DNA of 64,000 nucleotides from JASHVB01 sp035508435 (GTDB lineage: Bacteria; Pseudomonadota; Alphaproteobacteria; Acetobacterales; Acetobacteraceae): contig DATJNA010000209.1 of assembly GCA_035508435.1 (NCBI GenBank), positions 1-64,000 of the forward strand, in the 5' to 3' direction. Made by a program: the position numbers and the translations under genes. This document shows, piece after piece, positions 43,172-53,263 of the stretch (positions within the stretch are counted from its first letter, which is position 1; each line of letters opens with the position of its first letter). Below the pieces are notes generated by a model. The model made no database searches, was not told the DNA's origin, and saw nothing but the letters and a program-made list of their open reading frames with translations.

Positions 43172-43509
43172 AGTGCCCTTCTCCTTGTTGCATCTGTCGG
43201 TGTGGCAGAAGTCCCACCGAGAGGTTCTGGTCGCGCATGGCCGCCACAGCCCTGCCAGCCTGCTGACCGTCTGACCGTCTGACCGTCTGACCGTCTGGGC
43301 TTAACATAGGATCCGGCCACCGTTGTCGCTTGTCCAAACCGACGATCTTTTGTGGATTTGCCGTATTGTTCGATCAGGCTGGTCTGCACGATCATGAGTA
43401 AGACGCATCATGGCCACGTCCGCGCGTGAAAAAACGTGGTAGCTTCGTTCAATACGGTGGACCCACGCCATACTATCTAGGGTCAAGCAACGCTGCAAGG
43501 GAGCCGCTA
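43172..43509. other. Divergent intergenic region with octamer tandem repeat
   Basis: This gap carries the promoters of the repeat protein (leftward) and of the Mla/MCE operon (rightward). It contains the CTGACCGT tandem repeat at 43263-43297. No other recognised feature. Confidence 0.5.
43263..43297. repeat. Tandem repeat of octamer CTGACCGT, 4.4 copies
   Basis: Four perfect copies of CTGACCGT (43263-43294) plus CTG. It lies 92-126 bp upstream of the repeat-protein start, in the promoter region. Short perfect repeats of this kind can change copy number by slippage and alter promoter spacing. Confidence 0.85.
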
Positions 43510-44655
43510 ATGCACGCGCCGGCCCTGTCGAACGCTGCCTGGCACAGGACGGAGCATCGCGACGGTACGTTTCGCCTGGTCGTTGGCGGCGCGTGGGTGC
43601 GCAGCGAGGCGCGCCGGCTTGACCCGGTCTTGCGGGCGCTCGATGTCGGCCGATATAGCGACGCGGAATTCGACTGCGGCGCGATCGAGCGGCTGGATAC
43701 AGTCGGAGCCTGGCTGCTGTTGCGTACCAAGCGAGGCCTGGAGCAACGCGGCGTCACGGTGCGGCCGGTGCATGTCGATCCGAAATATCGCGCCCTGGTC
43801 CACACGATCGACCACGAGTGCCGTGCGCCTCCTGTCGCTCCCCCGCCGCGGCCCACCGTTGCCAGACGGCTGGAACGCATCGGCCGCGGCTGCGTTTTTG
43901 CTGTTCGCCAGGGATACGAGCTCGTCGGCTTTTTTGGCCTGATCGCCTACGAAACCATCGCGACGATCCTGCAGCCACGCCGCTTGCGAATTGCGGCGCT
44001 GGTGCACCAGATGGAAGAGACAGGCCTCAACGCGACGCCGATCGTAGGCCTGCTGTCGTTTCTGATCGGCGTGGTCTTTGCCTATCAGGGTTCCGATCAG
44101 TTGCGCCGCTTTGGTGCTGACGTGTTTACCGTTAATCTGCTGGGCGTCGGTGTCCTGCGCGAACTGGGGGGCCTGATGGCGGCCATCATCGCCGCGGGCC
44201 GTTCGGGCTCGGCCTTCGCCGCGCAGATCGGCACGATGAAGCTCAGCGAGGAAATCGACGCAATTCAGGTCACCGGCTTCAACGTCGTGGAGGTGCTGGT
44301 CCTGCCGCGCTTGCTCGGCATTATACTGACGCTGCCGCTGCTGACCTTCTACTCCAACATGATGGGACTGCTTGGCGGCGCTGCAACCTGCAACCTCGAC
44401 CTCGGCATTGCCATTCCGGCCTTCCTGCACCAGTTGCGCGGCGCGGTGTCTGGTTGGACATTCTGGGCGGGCGTGATCAAGGCGCCGGTATTCGCTTTCA
44501 TTATCGGGCTGGTCGGCTGCCATCAGGGTTTCCAGGCGGAGCGCAACGCTTCCAGCGTCGGCCGCCACACCACGCAGGCCGTCGTCGAGTCGATCTTCCT
44601 GGTCATCGCCGCCGATGCAGTGTTTTCCGTGATCTTCTCCAAGCTGGGCATATGA
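43510..44655 (+). CDS. MlaE-type ABC transporter permease with N-terminal STAS domain
   Basis: Inner-membrane permease of an MCE lipid transporter, 381 residues. The first about 110 residues form a STAS-like domain (FDCGAIERLDTVGAWLLLR). The permease part (about 125-380) has the MlaE core: LVHQMEETGLNATPIVGLLSFLIGVVFAYQGSDQL (described in parts), VGVLRELGGLMAAIIAAGRSGSAFAAQIGTMKLSEEIDAI with the EExDAI helix that contacts the ATPase. The ATG at 43510 follows AAGGGAG. It overlaps the ATPase gene by 4 bases. In the usual system, MlaB is a separate STAS protein; here it is fused. Confidence 0.92.
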   Translation: MHAPALSNAAWHRTEHRDGTFRLVVGGAWVRSEARRLDPVLRALDVGRYSDAEFDCGAIERLDTVGAWLLLRTKRGLEQRGVTVRPVHVDPKYRALVHTIDHECRAPPVAPPPRPTVARRLERIGRGCVFAVRQGYELVGFFGLIAYETIATILQPRRLRIAALVHQMEETGLNATPIVGLLSFLIGVVFAYQGSDQLRRFGADVFTVNLLGVGVLRELGGLMAAIIAAGRSGSAFAAQIGTMKLSEEIDAIQVTGFNVVEVLVLPRLLGIILTLPLLTFYSNMMGLLGGAATCNLDLGIAIPAFLHQLRGAVSGWTFWAGVIKAPVFAFIIGLVGCHQGFQAERNASSVGRHTTQAVVESIFLVIAADAVFSVIFSKLGI

Positions 44656-45419
44656 GCGCCATGCCCGATCCTGACGTCGCAATCCACATCCAGGGTCTCG
44701 TTACGCGCATTGCGGGGATCACCCTGCACGACCACATCGACCTCGACGTGGCCCGTGGCGAGATTCTGGCGGTGGTCGGCGGCTCCGGGTCGGGCAAATC
44801 GGTGTTGTTGCGTTCGATCATCGGGCTGCAGCAGCCGTCGGAGGGCCGGATCGAAGTTCTCGGCCACGACCTCGACGCGCTTTCCGGCGACGAGTTGGTG
44901 CACGTGCAGGTGCGGTGCGGCGTATTGTTCCAGGATGGCGCCTTGTTCGGCGATCAGACAGTTGCCCAGAACGTGCAGACGCCGCTGCGCGAACATACTG
45001 ATCTGTCGCAGCGCCTGATGGACGAAATCGCCTCGGTGCGGCTGAGTATGGTCGGCCTGCCGCCGGACGCTGCCGGCAAATATCCATCGGAACTGTCCGG
45101 CGGCATGCGCAAGCGCGCCGGCCTGGCCCGCGCCCTGACGCTGGATCCCGAACTGCTGTTTCTCGACGAACCGACCGCTGGCCTGGACCCGATCTCGGCT
45201 TCGGAATTCGACGTGCTGGTGCGCGAGTTGCAGCAAAGTCTGCGGCTGACCGTATTCATGGTGACGCACGACCTGGGTACGCTGCGCGCCACCAGCGACC
45301 GCATTGCCGTGCTGGTCGACCGAAAGTTGAAGCTCGGTACGGTTGCCAGCCTGTCGGAAGACCCGCATCCGTGGATTCACGAATATTTCGCCGGCGCACG
45401 CGCCATGGCGCAAACCTGA
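44652..45419 (+). CDS. MlaF-type ABC transporter ATP-binding protein
   Basis: ATPase of 255 residues that drives the MCE lipid transporter. Walker A is GGSGSGKS near residue 43, the Q-loop is VLFQDGALF, the signature is LSGGMRKRAGLARAL, Walker B is LLFLDEPTAGLDP, and the switch His is in VTHDL. LSGGMRKR is typical of the MlaF group. It starts by ATGA overlap with the permease and ends 15 bp before the MCE gene. Confidence 0.93.
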   Translation: MSAMPDPDVAIHIQGLVTRIAGITLHDHIDLDVARGEILAVVGGSGSGKSVLLRSIIGLQQPSEGRIEVLGHDLDALSGDELVHVQVRCGVLFQDGALFGDQTVAQNVQTPLREHTDLSQRLMDEIASVRLSMVGLPPDAAGKYPSELSGGMRKRAGLARALTLDPELLFLDEPTAGLDPISASEFDVLVRELQQSLRLTVFMVTHDLGTLRATSDRIAVLVDRKLKLGTVASLSEDPHPWIHEYFAGARAMAQT

Positions 45420-45434
45420 TCCGGACAGCCGCCG

Positions 45435-46376
45435 ATGGAAGCACGCGCCAATTACGTTGCGGTCGGAGCCTTCGTCCTGCTGGTGCTGGCAGGAATCGTG
45501 TTGGCCACGCTGTGGCTGGCGCGCGTCGAGTTCAAAACCGCATTCAAATTCTACCAAACCCATGTGTCCGGCTCGGTCAGCGGGTTGGATACCGGCGCTC
45601 CGGTTCGATTGAACGGCATCGATGTCGGCCGGGTGACTCGGATTGACCTGGATCCGGTTGACCCCGAACTTGTGACTCTGGTCATGGAGGTTCGCGGCTC
45701 GATCAAGCTGCATGCCGATGCGGTGGCGTCGCTGGAAACACAGGGGCTGACCGGCGTCAGCTATGTCGAGATCTCCGGCGGCACGCTGGCGTCGCCGCCG
45801 CTGACCGCAGCGCATGGCGAGAAATATCCAACCATCGCCTCGCGCCCATCGTCGCTGCAACAGGTATTCGCCAGCGCGCCGGAAGTCCTGGCACATCTGC
45901 TGGTGATCGCGAATCGAGTGGAGGCAGTACTGGACGATAAGAATCGCGCGGCGATCGCCGAGACCCTGGAGAACCTGCGGGATACGACCGGCGTCGTCGA
46001 TCGCCGCAGCAAGGACATCGACCACCTGATCTCCGATGCGGGAGAGACCATGCATAACCTGGCTACCGCGAGCGCGGTGCTGGATGTTCTGGTCGCCAAT
46101 CTCCAACGAACGTCCGGCAAGGCCGATCACCTGGTTGCTTCCGCCGACACCACGTTCGACCGGGCGAGCAAGTTGGCCAATGATCTGGATTCGGTCGTGC
46201 GATCAAGCGCGCCCGGACTGCAACGACTGACCACCACGGATACAGCGCGGTTCGATCAGCTTCTGATCTCAGCGAACCGACTGACCGATAGCCTGACACG
46301 GCTTTCGCAGGGACTGCAACGCGACCCGCAGCAAGTACTGTTCGGCTCGCATCTGGATGGATACCGGCCGCCATGA
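45435..46376 (+). CDS. MlaD-family MCE-domain protein
   Basis: The 313-residue protein has one N-terminal membrane helix (about 8-29, YVAVGAFVLLVLAGIVLATLW) and one MCE domain (about 40-115: VSGLDTGAPVRLNGIDVGRVTRI and the loop LETQGLTGVSYVEISGG). The rest is helical, as in periplasmic MCE proteins that form hexameric lipid channels. It carries lipid between the inner membrane complex and the outer membrane. Its stop overlaps the lipoprotein gene start. Confidence 0.92.
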   Translation: MEARANYVAVGAFVLLVLAGIVLATLWLARVEFKTAFKFYQTHVSGSVSGLDTGAPVRLNGIDVGRVTRIDLDPVDPELVTLVMEVRGSIKLHADAVASLETQGLTGVSYVEISGGTLASPPLTAAHGEKYPTIASRPSSLQQVFASAPEVLAHLLVIANRVEAVLDDKNRAAIAETLENLRDTTGVVDRRSKDIDHLISDAGETMHNLATASAVLDVLVANLQRTSGKADHLVASADTTFDRASKLANDLDSVVRSSAPGLQRLTTTDTARFDQLLISANRLTDSLTRLSQGLQRDPQQVLFGSHLDGYRPP

Positions 46377-46999
46377 TCCGCCCAGCCCTATCGCGCCGCC
46401 GCGTCATCGCCGCCGCCTGTCTGGCGCCGCTCGTTGGTTGCAGCATGCTGACCGATCCGACGCAGCCACAGATGTACCGGCTGGATCCCGCCGATCTTGA
46501 TCCGGTTGCCTCACCGGTGCGGCGCGGCAGCCTGGCGATTGCCATGCCGAGTGCCCCGGAGAACCTCGATACGGATCGCATCGCACTGACCCGCGGTGAG
46601 ACACGCTTCGAGTATTTCGCCGATTCCACCTGGACCGATCGCGTGCCTGCGTTGCTGCAAGTACTATTGGCACAGGCGTTCGAAACTGACGGCCGCGTGG
46701 CCGACGTCTGGACCGATCGGGACGCCATAACGGCGGGCTATCTGCTGCAAACGGCGGTTCGCGCCTTCACGGCACGCTACGACAATGGGGCCGCTGCTGC
46801 ACCGGTGGTGGAGGTGAGCCTGGACGTGCGTCTGCTTCGCCTGCCAGAGCAACAGACCGAGGGGCACACCACGATCACCGAGCAACAGCAAGCGACGCGT
46901 AACGATCTTCGCGATGTTGTGCGGGCATTTGATGTTGCCACAGGTAAAGCGCTGAACCGCTGCGTGGCGTTCGCGCTGGGCGTGATGCGCCGCGCCTGA
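46373..46999 (+). CDS. ABC-type transport auxiliary lipoprotein (PqiC-like)
   Basis: The 208-residue protein has a lipoprotein signal with lipobox LVGC at residues 20-23, after a basic RRRVIAAA start. YRLDPADL and VAMPSAPENLDTDRIAL-type segments (here IAMPSAPENLDTDRIALT) match the PqiC/YmbA family, which works with MCE proteins in the outer membrane. It is coupled to the MCE gene by a 4-base overlap and ends the four-gene operon. Confidence 0.88.
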   Translation: MIRPALSRRRVIAAACLAPLVGCSMLTDPTQPQMYRLDPADLDPVASPVRRGSLAIAMPSAPENLDTDRIALTRGETRFEYFADSTWTDRVPALLQVLLAQAFETDGRVADVWTDRDAITAGYLLQTAVRAFTARYDNGAAAAPVVEVSLDVRLLRLPEQQTEGHTTITEQQQATRNDLRDVVRAFDVATGKALNRCVAFALGVMRRA

Positions 47000-47180
47000 A
47001 GGGCGCACTCGCGGCGTCGTGACCAAGCGAATGCAGCCAGTCAAATACCCCGGTCTCACCACGCCGCGTTAAGACAAGCAGGCACAAGGAATCACAAGAG
47101 GCCGACGCGGCGATCGGATAGCAGCATCGCAGACGAGGTCACCCGAACCGCTGCCACCTGCCGGATTGAGGAACCCAATC

Positions 47181-48749
47181 ATGCCAAATGACGCACTTGC
47201 GGCGGCCATGACAACGCCGGCGACACATGTGGCGCGGCCGGCCGGGCCCTGCGCGATGGTGATCTTCGGCGCCGGCGGCGACCTCACCCGGCGGTTGGTA
47301 GTCCCGGCGCTTTACAATCTTATGGCCGGCCGGCTGCTGCCGGACGAATTCGTCCTGATCGGCGTGGACATCGCTGCATTTTCCACAGAACAATGGCGCG
47401 AGCGGCTGACCGAGATGATGCAGAGCCTGCTGCACGGTGGCAGCGAGTTCCAGGCCGATGCGATCGATACGGACGTGTGGTCGTCGCTCATGTCGCGCGC
47501 GACCTATCTGCAGGGCAACCTGGATGACGACGCGACATTCGCTCGTCTCGGTGGATTGTTGCAGGACGTGGAACATAGCCACAACACCGGCGGCAATGTG
47601 TTGTTCTATCTGGCAGTGCCCGACCGCTTTTTCGGTTCCGTCGCGCAAAGAATCGCCATCGCCGGCCTGGCGGATCAGCAGAACGGCAAGCGCTGGCGAC
47701 GTGTGATTGTGGAAAAGCCGTTCGGCCACGATCTGGCGTCGGCGAAGGCGCTCAACGCCCGCCTGTTGACAGTGCTGTCCGAGGACCAGATCTATCGGAT
47801 TGACCATTTCCTTGGCAAGGAGACGGTGCAGAGCATCATGGCCGTGCGTTTCTCCAACGGCTTGTTCGAGCCGATCTGGAACCGCGAGCATATCGATCAT
47901 GTGCAGATCACAGTGGCCGAGACCGTCGGTGTCGAGCATCGCGGCCACTTCTACGAACAAACCGGCGCCATGCGCGACATGGTGCCCAATCACTTGTTCC
48001 AGTTGCTGACCATGACAGCGATGGAACCTCCGAGCAGTTTCGATCCCGATGCGGTGCGCAACCGGAAGGCCGATATTCTGAAAGCGATTCCGCCGATTCC
48101 TTTGCATTCGGCAGTGCGTGGCCAGTACGCCAAGGGCGAAGTGCTCGGCCAATCGGTTGTGGATTATCGGCAGGAACCCGACGTTGCCGCGAACTCCTCG
48201 ATCGAAACCTATGTCGCGATGAAGCTGCACATCGATAGCTGGCGCTGGGCGGGGGTGCCGTTCTACCTGCGCACCGGCAAGTCGATGAGCCAGCGCTGGA
48301 CCGAGATCGCCATCTGCTTCCGCCACGCGCCGCTCTCATTGTTCCAGGGAACCGACGTCACGCAGATGGCACCAAACTGGTTGGTGCTGCGGATCCAGCC
48401 AGATGAAGGCATTGCACTGCAATTCCAGGTTAAACGGCCGGGCCAGCTCGTCACGCTTGCACCGATCAGCACCAGCTTCGTCTACAAGGACTGGTTCCCT
48501 CCGTTGCCCAATGTCGGCTACGAGACCCTGATCTACGACTGCATGATTGGCGATGCATCGCTGTTTCAGCGCGCCGACATGGTGGAAGAGGGTTGGCGCA
48601 TCGTGCAGCCGGTGCTCGATGCCTGGGCCGCGGAAAAACCGGATGATTTTCCCAACTATCCCGCCGGCAGCGTCGGCCCTGGTGCAGCGGAAAAGCTGCT
48701 CGCCGATGATGACGGCCGTGCCTGGCGGGCGATCGGTCACCTTGTCTGA
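47181..48749 (+). CDS. zwf: Glucose-6-phosphate 1-dehydrogenase
   Basis: First enzyme of the oxidative pentose phosphate pathway: glucose-6-phosphate plus NADP to 6-phosphogluconolactone. The 522-residue protein has the cofactor motif FGAGGDLTRR near residue 32 and the active-site signature RIDHFLGKE near 205. YLRTGKSM is near 360. The ATG at 47181 follows a TTGAGGA stretch at about ten bases. It heads the plus-strand run zwf-HAD-pgl-pgi. Confidence 0.95.
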   Translation: MPNDALAAAMTTPATHVARPAGPCAMVIFGAGGDLTRRLVVPALYNLMAGRLLPDEFVLIGVDIAAFSTEQWRERLTEMMQSLLHGGSEFQADAIDTDVWSSLMSRATYLQGNLDDDATFARLGGLLQDVEHSHNTGGNVLFYLAVPDRFFGSVAQRIAIAGLADQQNGKRWRRVIVEKPFGHDLASAKALNARLLTVLSEDQIYRIDHFLGKETVQSIMAVRFSNGLFEPIWNREHIDHVQITVAETVGVEHRGHFYEQTGAMRDMVPNHLFQLLTMTAMEPPSSFDPDAVRNRKADILKAIPPIPLHSAVRGQYAKGEVLGQSVVDYRQEPDVAANSSIETYVAMKLHIDSWRWAGVPFYLRTGKSMSQRWTEIAICFRHAPLSLFQGTDVTQMAPNWLVLRIQPDEGIALQFQVKRPGQLVTLAPISTSFVYKDWFPPLPNVGYETLIYDCMIGDASLFQRADMVEEGWRIVQPVLDAWAAEKPDDFPNYPAGSVGPGAAEKLLADDDGRAWRAIGHLV

Positions 48750-48759
48750 GGAACGCCTC

Positions 48760-49575
48760 ATGCCGCATATTTCGCTGCTGCTTGCCGACGTCGATGGCAC
48801 TCTGGTCACCGAGCAAAAGGTGCTGACCGAACGCGCGCGGGCCGCGGTGATGGCCCTGCGGGAGCGCGGCATCCGATTTGCCATCACCAGCGGCCGTCCG
48901 CCGCGTGGCATGGCAATGCTGATCGAGCCGCTGCGGCTGGATTCGCCCATTGCCGGGTTTAATGGCGGCGTGTTCGCGCATCCCGACCTGTCGGTGATCG
49001 AAATGCGCCCGCTCGCGGCTGATGTCGCACGGACGTCGATCGAGATCATCAAGCGCCACGGCATGGATCCCTGGCTATATACCGGCACTGACTGGATCAT
49101 TCATCGCGAGGACGCGCCACATGTCGCGCGCGAGGCGTGGACAGTGAAATTCCCGGCGAAGATTATGGCACAATTTACCGAATCGGATCTGGATCATGCG
49201 GTCAAGATCGTCGGTGTCAGCGACGATCATGCACTGGTCGCGAAATGCGAGGCAGACATGGGGCAGGCGTTGGGTGACCATGCTTCAGCCAAACGCTCGC
49301 AGCCATACTACCTGGACGTCACAAATCCGGACGCGAACAAGGGTGCGGTCGTCGACTCGCTGACGAAGATGCTGCGGATTCCCGCCGACGAAATCGCGAC
49401 AATCGGCGACATGCCGAACGACACGTTGATGTTCCGCCGTTCGGGTTTCAGCATCGCCATGGGCAACGCGAGCGTCGAGGTGAAGGCGCAGGCGAACGCG
49501 GTCACCGACGACTACAACGATGAAGGCTTTGCCAAGGCCGTCGAGCGCTATCTGTTGAACGGGCATGCGGCATAG
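48760..49575 (+). CDS. Cof-type HAD-IIB phosphatase
   Basis: The 271-residue protein has motif I DVDGTLV at about 9-15, motif II TSGRPPRG near 44, the Lys in NKGAVVDSL near 190 and motif IV IGDMPNDTLMFRRSG near 213. HAD-IIB enzymes remove phosphate from sugar phosphates. Located 10 bp after zwf and just before the lactonase remnant, it may act on a hexose-phosphate intermediate. The ATG at 48760 follows TGAGGAACGCC. Confidence 0.9.
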   Translation: MPHISLLLADVDGTLVTEQKVLTERARAAVMALRERGIRFAITSGRPPRGMAMLIEPLRLDSPIAGFNGGVFAHPDLSVIEMRPLAADVARTSIEIIKRHGMDPWLYTGTDWIIHREDAPHVAREAWTVKFPAKIMAQFTESDLDHAVKIVGVSDDHALVAKCEADMGQALGDHASAKRSQPYYLDVTNPDANKGAVVDSLTKMLRIPADEIATIGDMPNDTLMFRRSGFSIAMGNASVEVKAQANAVTDDYNDEGFAKAVERYLLNGHAA

Positions 49576-49601
49576 GTCGCTCGGCAGAAAAGGATTTCCG
49601 C

Positions 49602-50066
49602 ATGGCGCGTGAGGCGATGCTCGCTGCCGCTCCAACGCCGGCGGGGAACATCCATCCGGTTCCGACCCTCGAACTGGACCACGATGCGGTTGCGGTTGCA
49701 TATCATGCGGAACTGCAACACGCCTACGCCGCCGCATCGCTGACCCGGGCGCGGCCGCTGTCTCACATCGGCTCGCTCGGACTGGGTTGCGGCGGTCACA
49801 CGCCCTCGCTGCTGCCAGGTGAACCGGTGCTGGAGGAGCGCTCGCGCTGGGCGGCGGCCGTCGCCCATGGCCGGCCGGAAACACGCATCATCCTGACATA
49901 TCCGGTGATCGACGCCAGCAACCGTGTAGCATTCCTGGTGAGCGGCGCCGGCAAGCGCGATATACTGCGACAGGTGTTGTCCAGCCGCGGTAGTGTTCCC
50001 GCGCCGCGACTGCAACTGCTTGGCGAGCTGGTGTTCATTGCCGATCGCGATGCCGCCGGAGAATGA
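49602..50066 (+). CDS. pgl: 6-phosphogluconolactonase, N-terminally truncated
   Basis: Only 154 residues remain of an enzyme usually near 230-250. The visible part matches the C-terminal two-thirds: MAREAMLAAAPTPAGNIHPVP, then GLGCGGHTPSLLPGEPVLEE (usual GLGxDGHTASLFP, with Gly for the conserved Asp), TYPVIDASNRVAFLVSGAGK, and the end PRLQLLGELVFIADRDAAG. The N-terminal nucleotide-fold half with its SGGxTP loop is absent, and the preceding 26 bases to the HAD stop do not encode it. It is probably inactive, though the frame is open. It should hydrolyse the lactone made by Zwf; that step may be spontaneous or done by another lactonase here. Confidence 0.75.
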   Translation: MAREAMLAAAPTPAGNIHPVPTLELDHDAVAVAYHAELQHAYAAASLTRARPLSHIGSLGLGCGGHTPSLLPGEPVLEERSRWAAAVAHGRPETRIILTYPVIDASNRVAFLVSGAGKRDILRQVLSSRGSVPAPRLQLLGELVFIADRDAAGE

Positions 50067-50100
50067 CCCGGCGTCGTGACAACCGAGGAGTTCGACAGTG

Positions 50101-51738
<1,638 letters not shown>

Positions 51739-52153
51739 GGCCGAACCACTATTCCTCCTGCCATCTCTCCCGTTCATCTCTCTTGGTGGAACGCGACAGG
51801 GGAGGGCGCGCTACGCGGCAGGAGGATCCAAGGCTGGGGACTATACCGTGAGAGACCGGATAGGGCAGGGGATGACGCGGCGAGACGTAGCGGGATGCGG
51901 CCTCGCCCTAGCCCTGCATGCCCGCTGTCAGCGCCGGCGGGCCGCCGCTTGCCAGCAGTTGTCGAAAATCGGAACGCTGAACGGCGACGCGGCTAATGTA
52001 ACCGTCAGTTAGCACGTCCACCACCTGCCATCCCGCCGGGCCCGATCGCGGCGCCGGCATGCGCCGACGACCGCACAAGCGTCCCCATGAATGCAGCCGC
52101 CGTCGGCATCATCGCACCGCGCCGTCCGATCGCGCGGTTGTGGCCTTCCGTTG
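51739..52153. other. Convergent intergenic region between pgi and tal
   Basis: About 415 bp between two convergent genes. CCTCCTGCC (51754-51762) and GGCAGGAGG (51817-51825) are inverted copies 54 bp apart and may take part in termination. No coding feature recognised. Confidence 0.45.
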
Positions 52154-53245
52154 TCACGCCACCTTTTGCAGCCCGAGCGCGCGGCTCTTGGTGTCGATCG
52201 CCTGCAGCAGATCCTTCCACGATTCGACAAAGGCCTGCGCGCCATCGGATTGCAGCTTTGCGGCCAGTGCGTCAACGTCGATGCCCGCCTTGGCGTGCTG
52301 CGCTATCGTTGCGGCACCGTCGCCACCATCTCGCGACAACATGCTGCCAACATTCCCATGATCCGCGAAGGCCACCAGCGTCGGCGCCGGCATGGTGTTG
52401 ACCGTGTTGGGCGCGGCGAGTGTGTTCACATAGAATGCGTCGGGCGCTTTCGGGTCCTTCATGCTGGTGCTGGCGAACAGCAGCCGCTGTGGCACCGCGC
52501 CGTGATTCATCAGGCGCTGCCAGCGGTTGGAGTCCAGCAGCTCGCGGTAGCTCTTGTATGCGAGCTGGCCGATCGCGTCGCCGAGTGTGTTTTGCAGCGC
52601 CGCCGGTACTTTGTCCGCAACGGCGCGGTCCCATCGGCTGATGAACACTGATGCGACCGAGCGCACATCCGGTGCAAGACCCGCCGCAATCCGCTGCTCC
52701 AGGCCGCGCATATAGGCATCGGCAGCGGCTTCGTACTGGGCAGGAGAGAACAGTAGTGTAACGTTCACCGGCACGCCGGCGGCGATGGCTTGTTCAATGG
52801 CGGGAAGGCCCTCTTTGGTGCCAGGGATCTTGATGAACAGATTGGACTTGTTGGCGCGACGCGACAGACGGCGGGCCTCGGCGATGGTCTCGTCGGTCTG
52901 GTAAGCCAGCAACGGCGAGACTTCCAGCGAGACCCAGCCATCGGTGCCGGCGGTCGCTTCGTGGATCGGCAGGAACATGTCGGCCGCGCGCGACAGGTCC
53001 TCAAGCGCGAGCTCAAAGAACAGCGCCTCGCTGGTATAACCGCGACCGGTCAACCGGCGGATTTCATCGTCATATTTCTTGCTGTGTGTGATGGCATGAT
53101 CGAAGATCGAGGGATTCGACGTTAGGCCGGTAACCGAGAGGTCCTGGATATAGTGTTGCAGCGTGCCGCTATCGAGCAAGTCTCGGGTGATGTCGTCCAG
53201 CCAGAGACTCTGACCGGCCGCACGGAGTTTTGCCGTCGCATTCAT
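52154..53245 (-). CDS. tal: Transaldolase
   Basis: Transfers a dihydroxyacetone unit between sugar phosphates in the non-oxidative pentose phosphate pathway. The 363-residue protein is the longer bacterial type. DLSVTGLTSNPSIFDHAI is the first signature near 40. The Schiff-base Lys is in NLFIKIPGTKEG near 140. FASTSMKDP and PNTVNTMPAPTL lie in the second half. The ATG at 53245 follows GGAAGGAG. It is 18 bp downstream of gnd on the same strand. Confidence 0.95.
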   Translation of the reverse strand: MNATAKLRAAGQSLWLDDITRDLLDSGTLQHYIQDLSVTGLTSNPSIFDHAITHSKKYDDEIRRLTGRGYTSEALFFELALEDLSRAADMFLPIHEATAGTDGWVSLEVSPLLAYQTDETIAEARRLSRRANKSNLFIKIPGTKEGLPAIEQAIAAGVPVNVTLLFSPAQYEAAADAYMRGLEQRIAAGLAPDVRSVASVFISRWDRAVADKVPAALQNTLGDAIGQLAYKSYRELLDSNRWQRLMNHGAVPQRLLFASTSMKDPKAPDAFYVNTLAAPNTVNTMPAPTLVAFADHGNVGSMLSRDGGDGAATIAQHAKAGIDVDALAAKLQSDGAQAFVESWKDLLQAIDTKSRALGLQKVA

Positions 53246-53263
53246 TCGCTGACTCCTTCCCAA

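Noticed and set aside
43263..43297. Possible CRISPR-like array
   Set aside because: Units are 8 bp and directly joined with no spacers, so it is a simple tandem repeat.
44523..46130. Long open frame on the minus strand (535 codons)
   Set aside because: It is antisense to the MlaF and MlaD genes, which are well supported; no domain seen.
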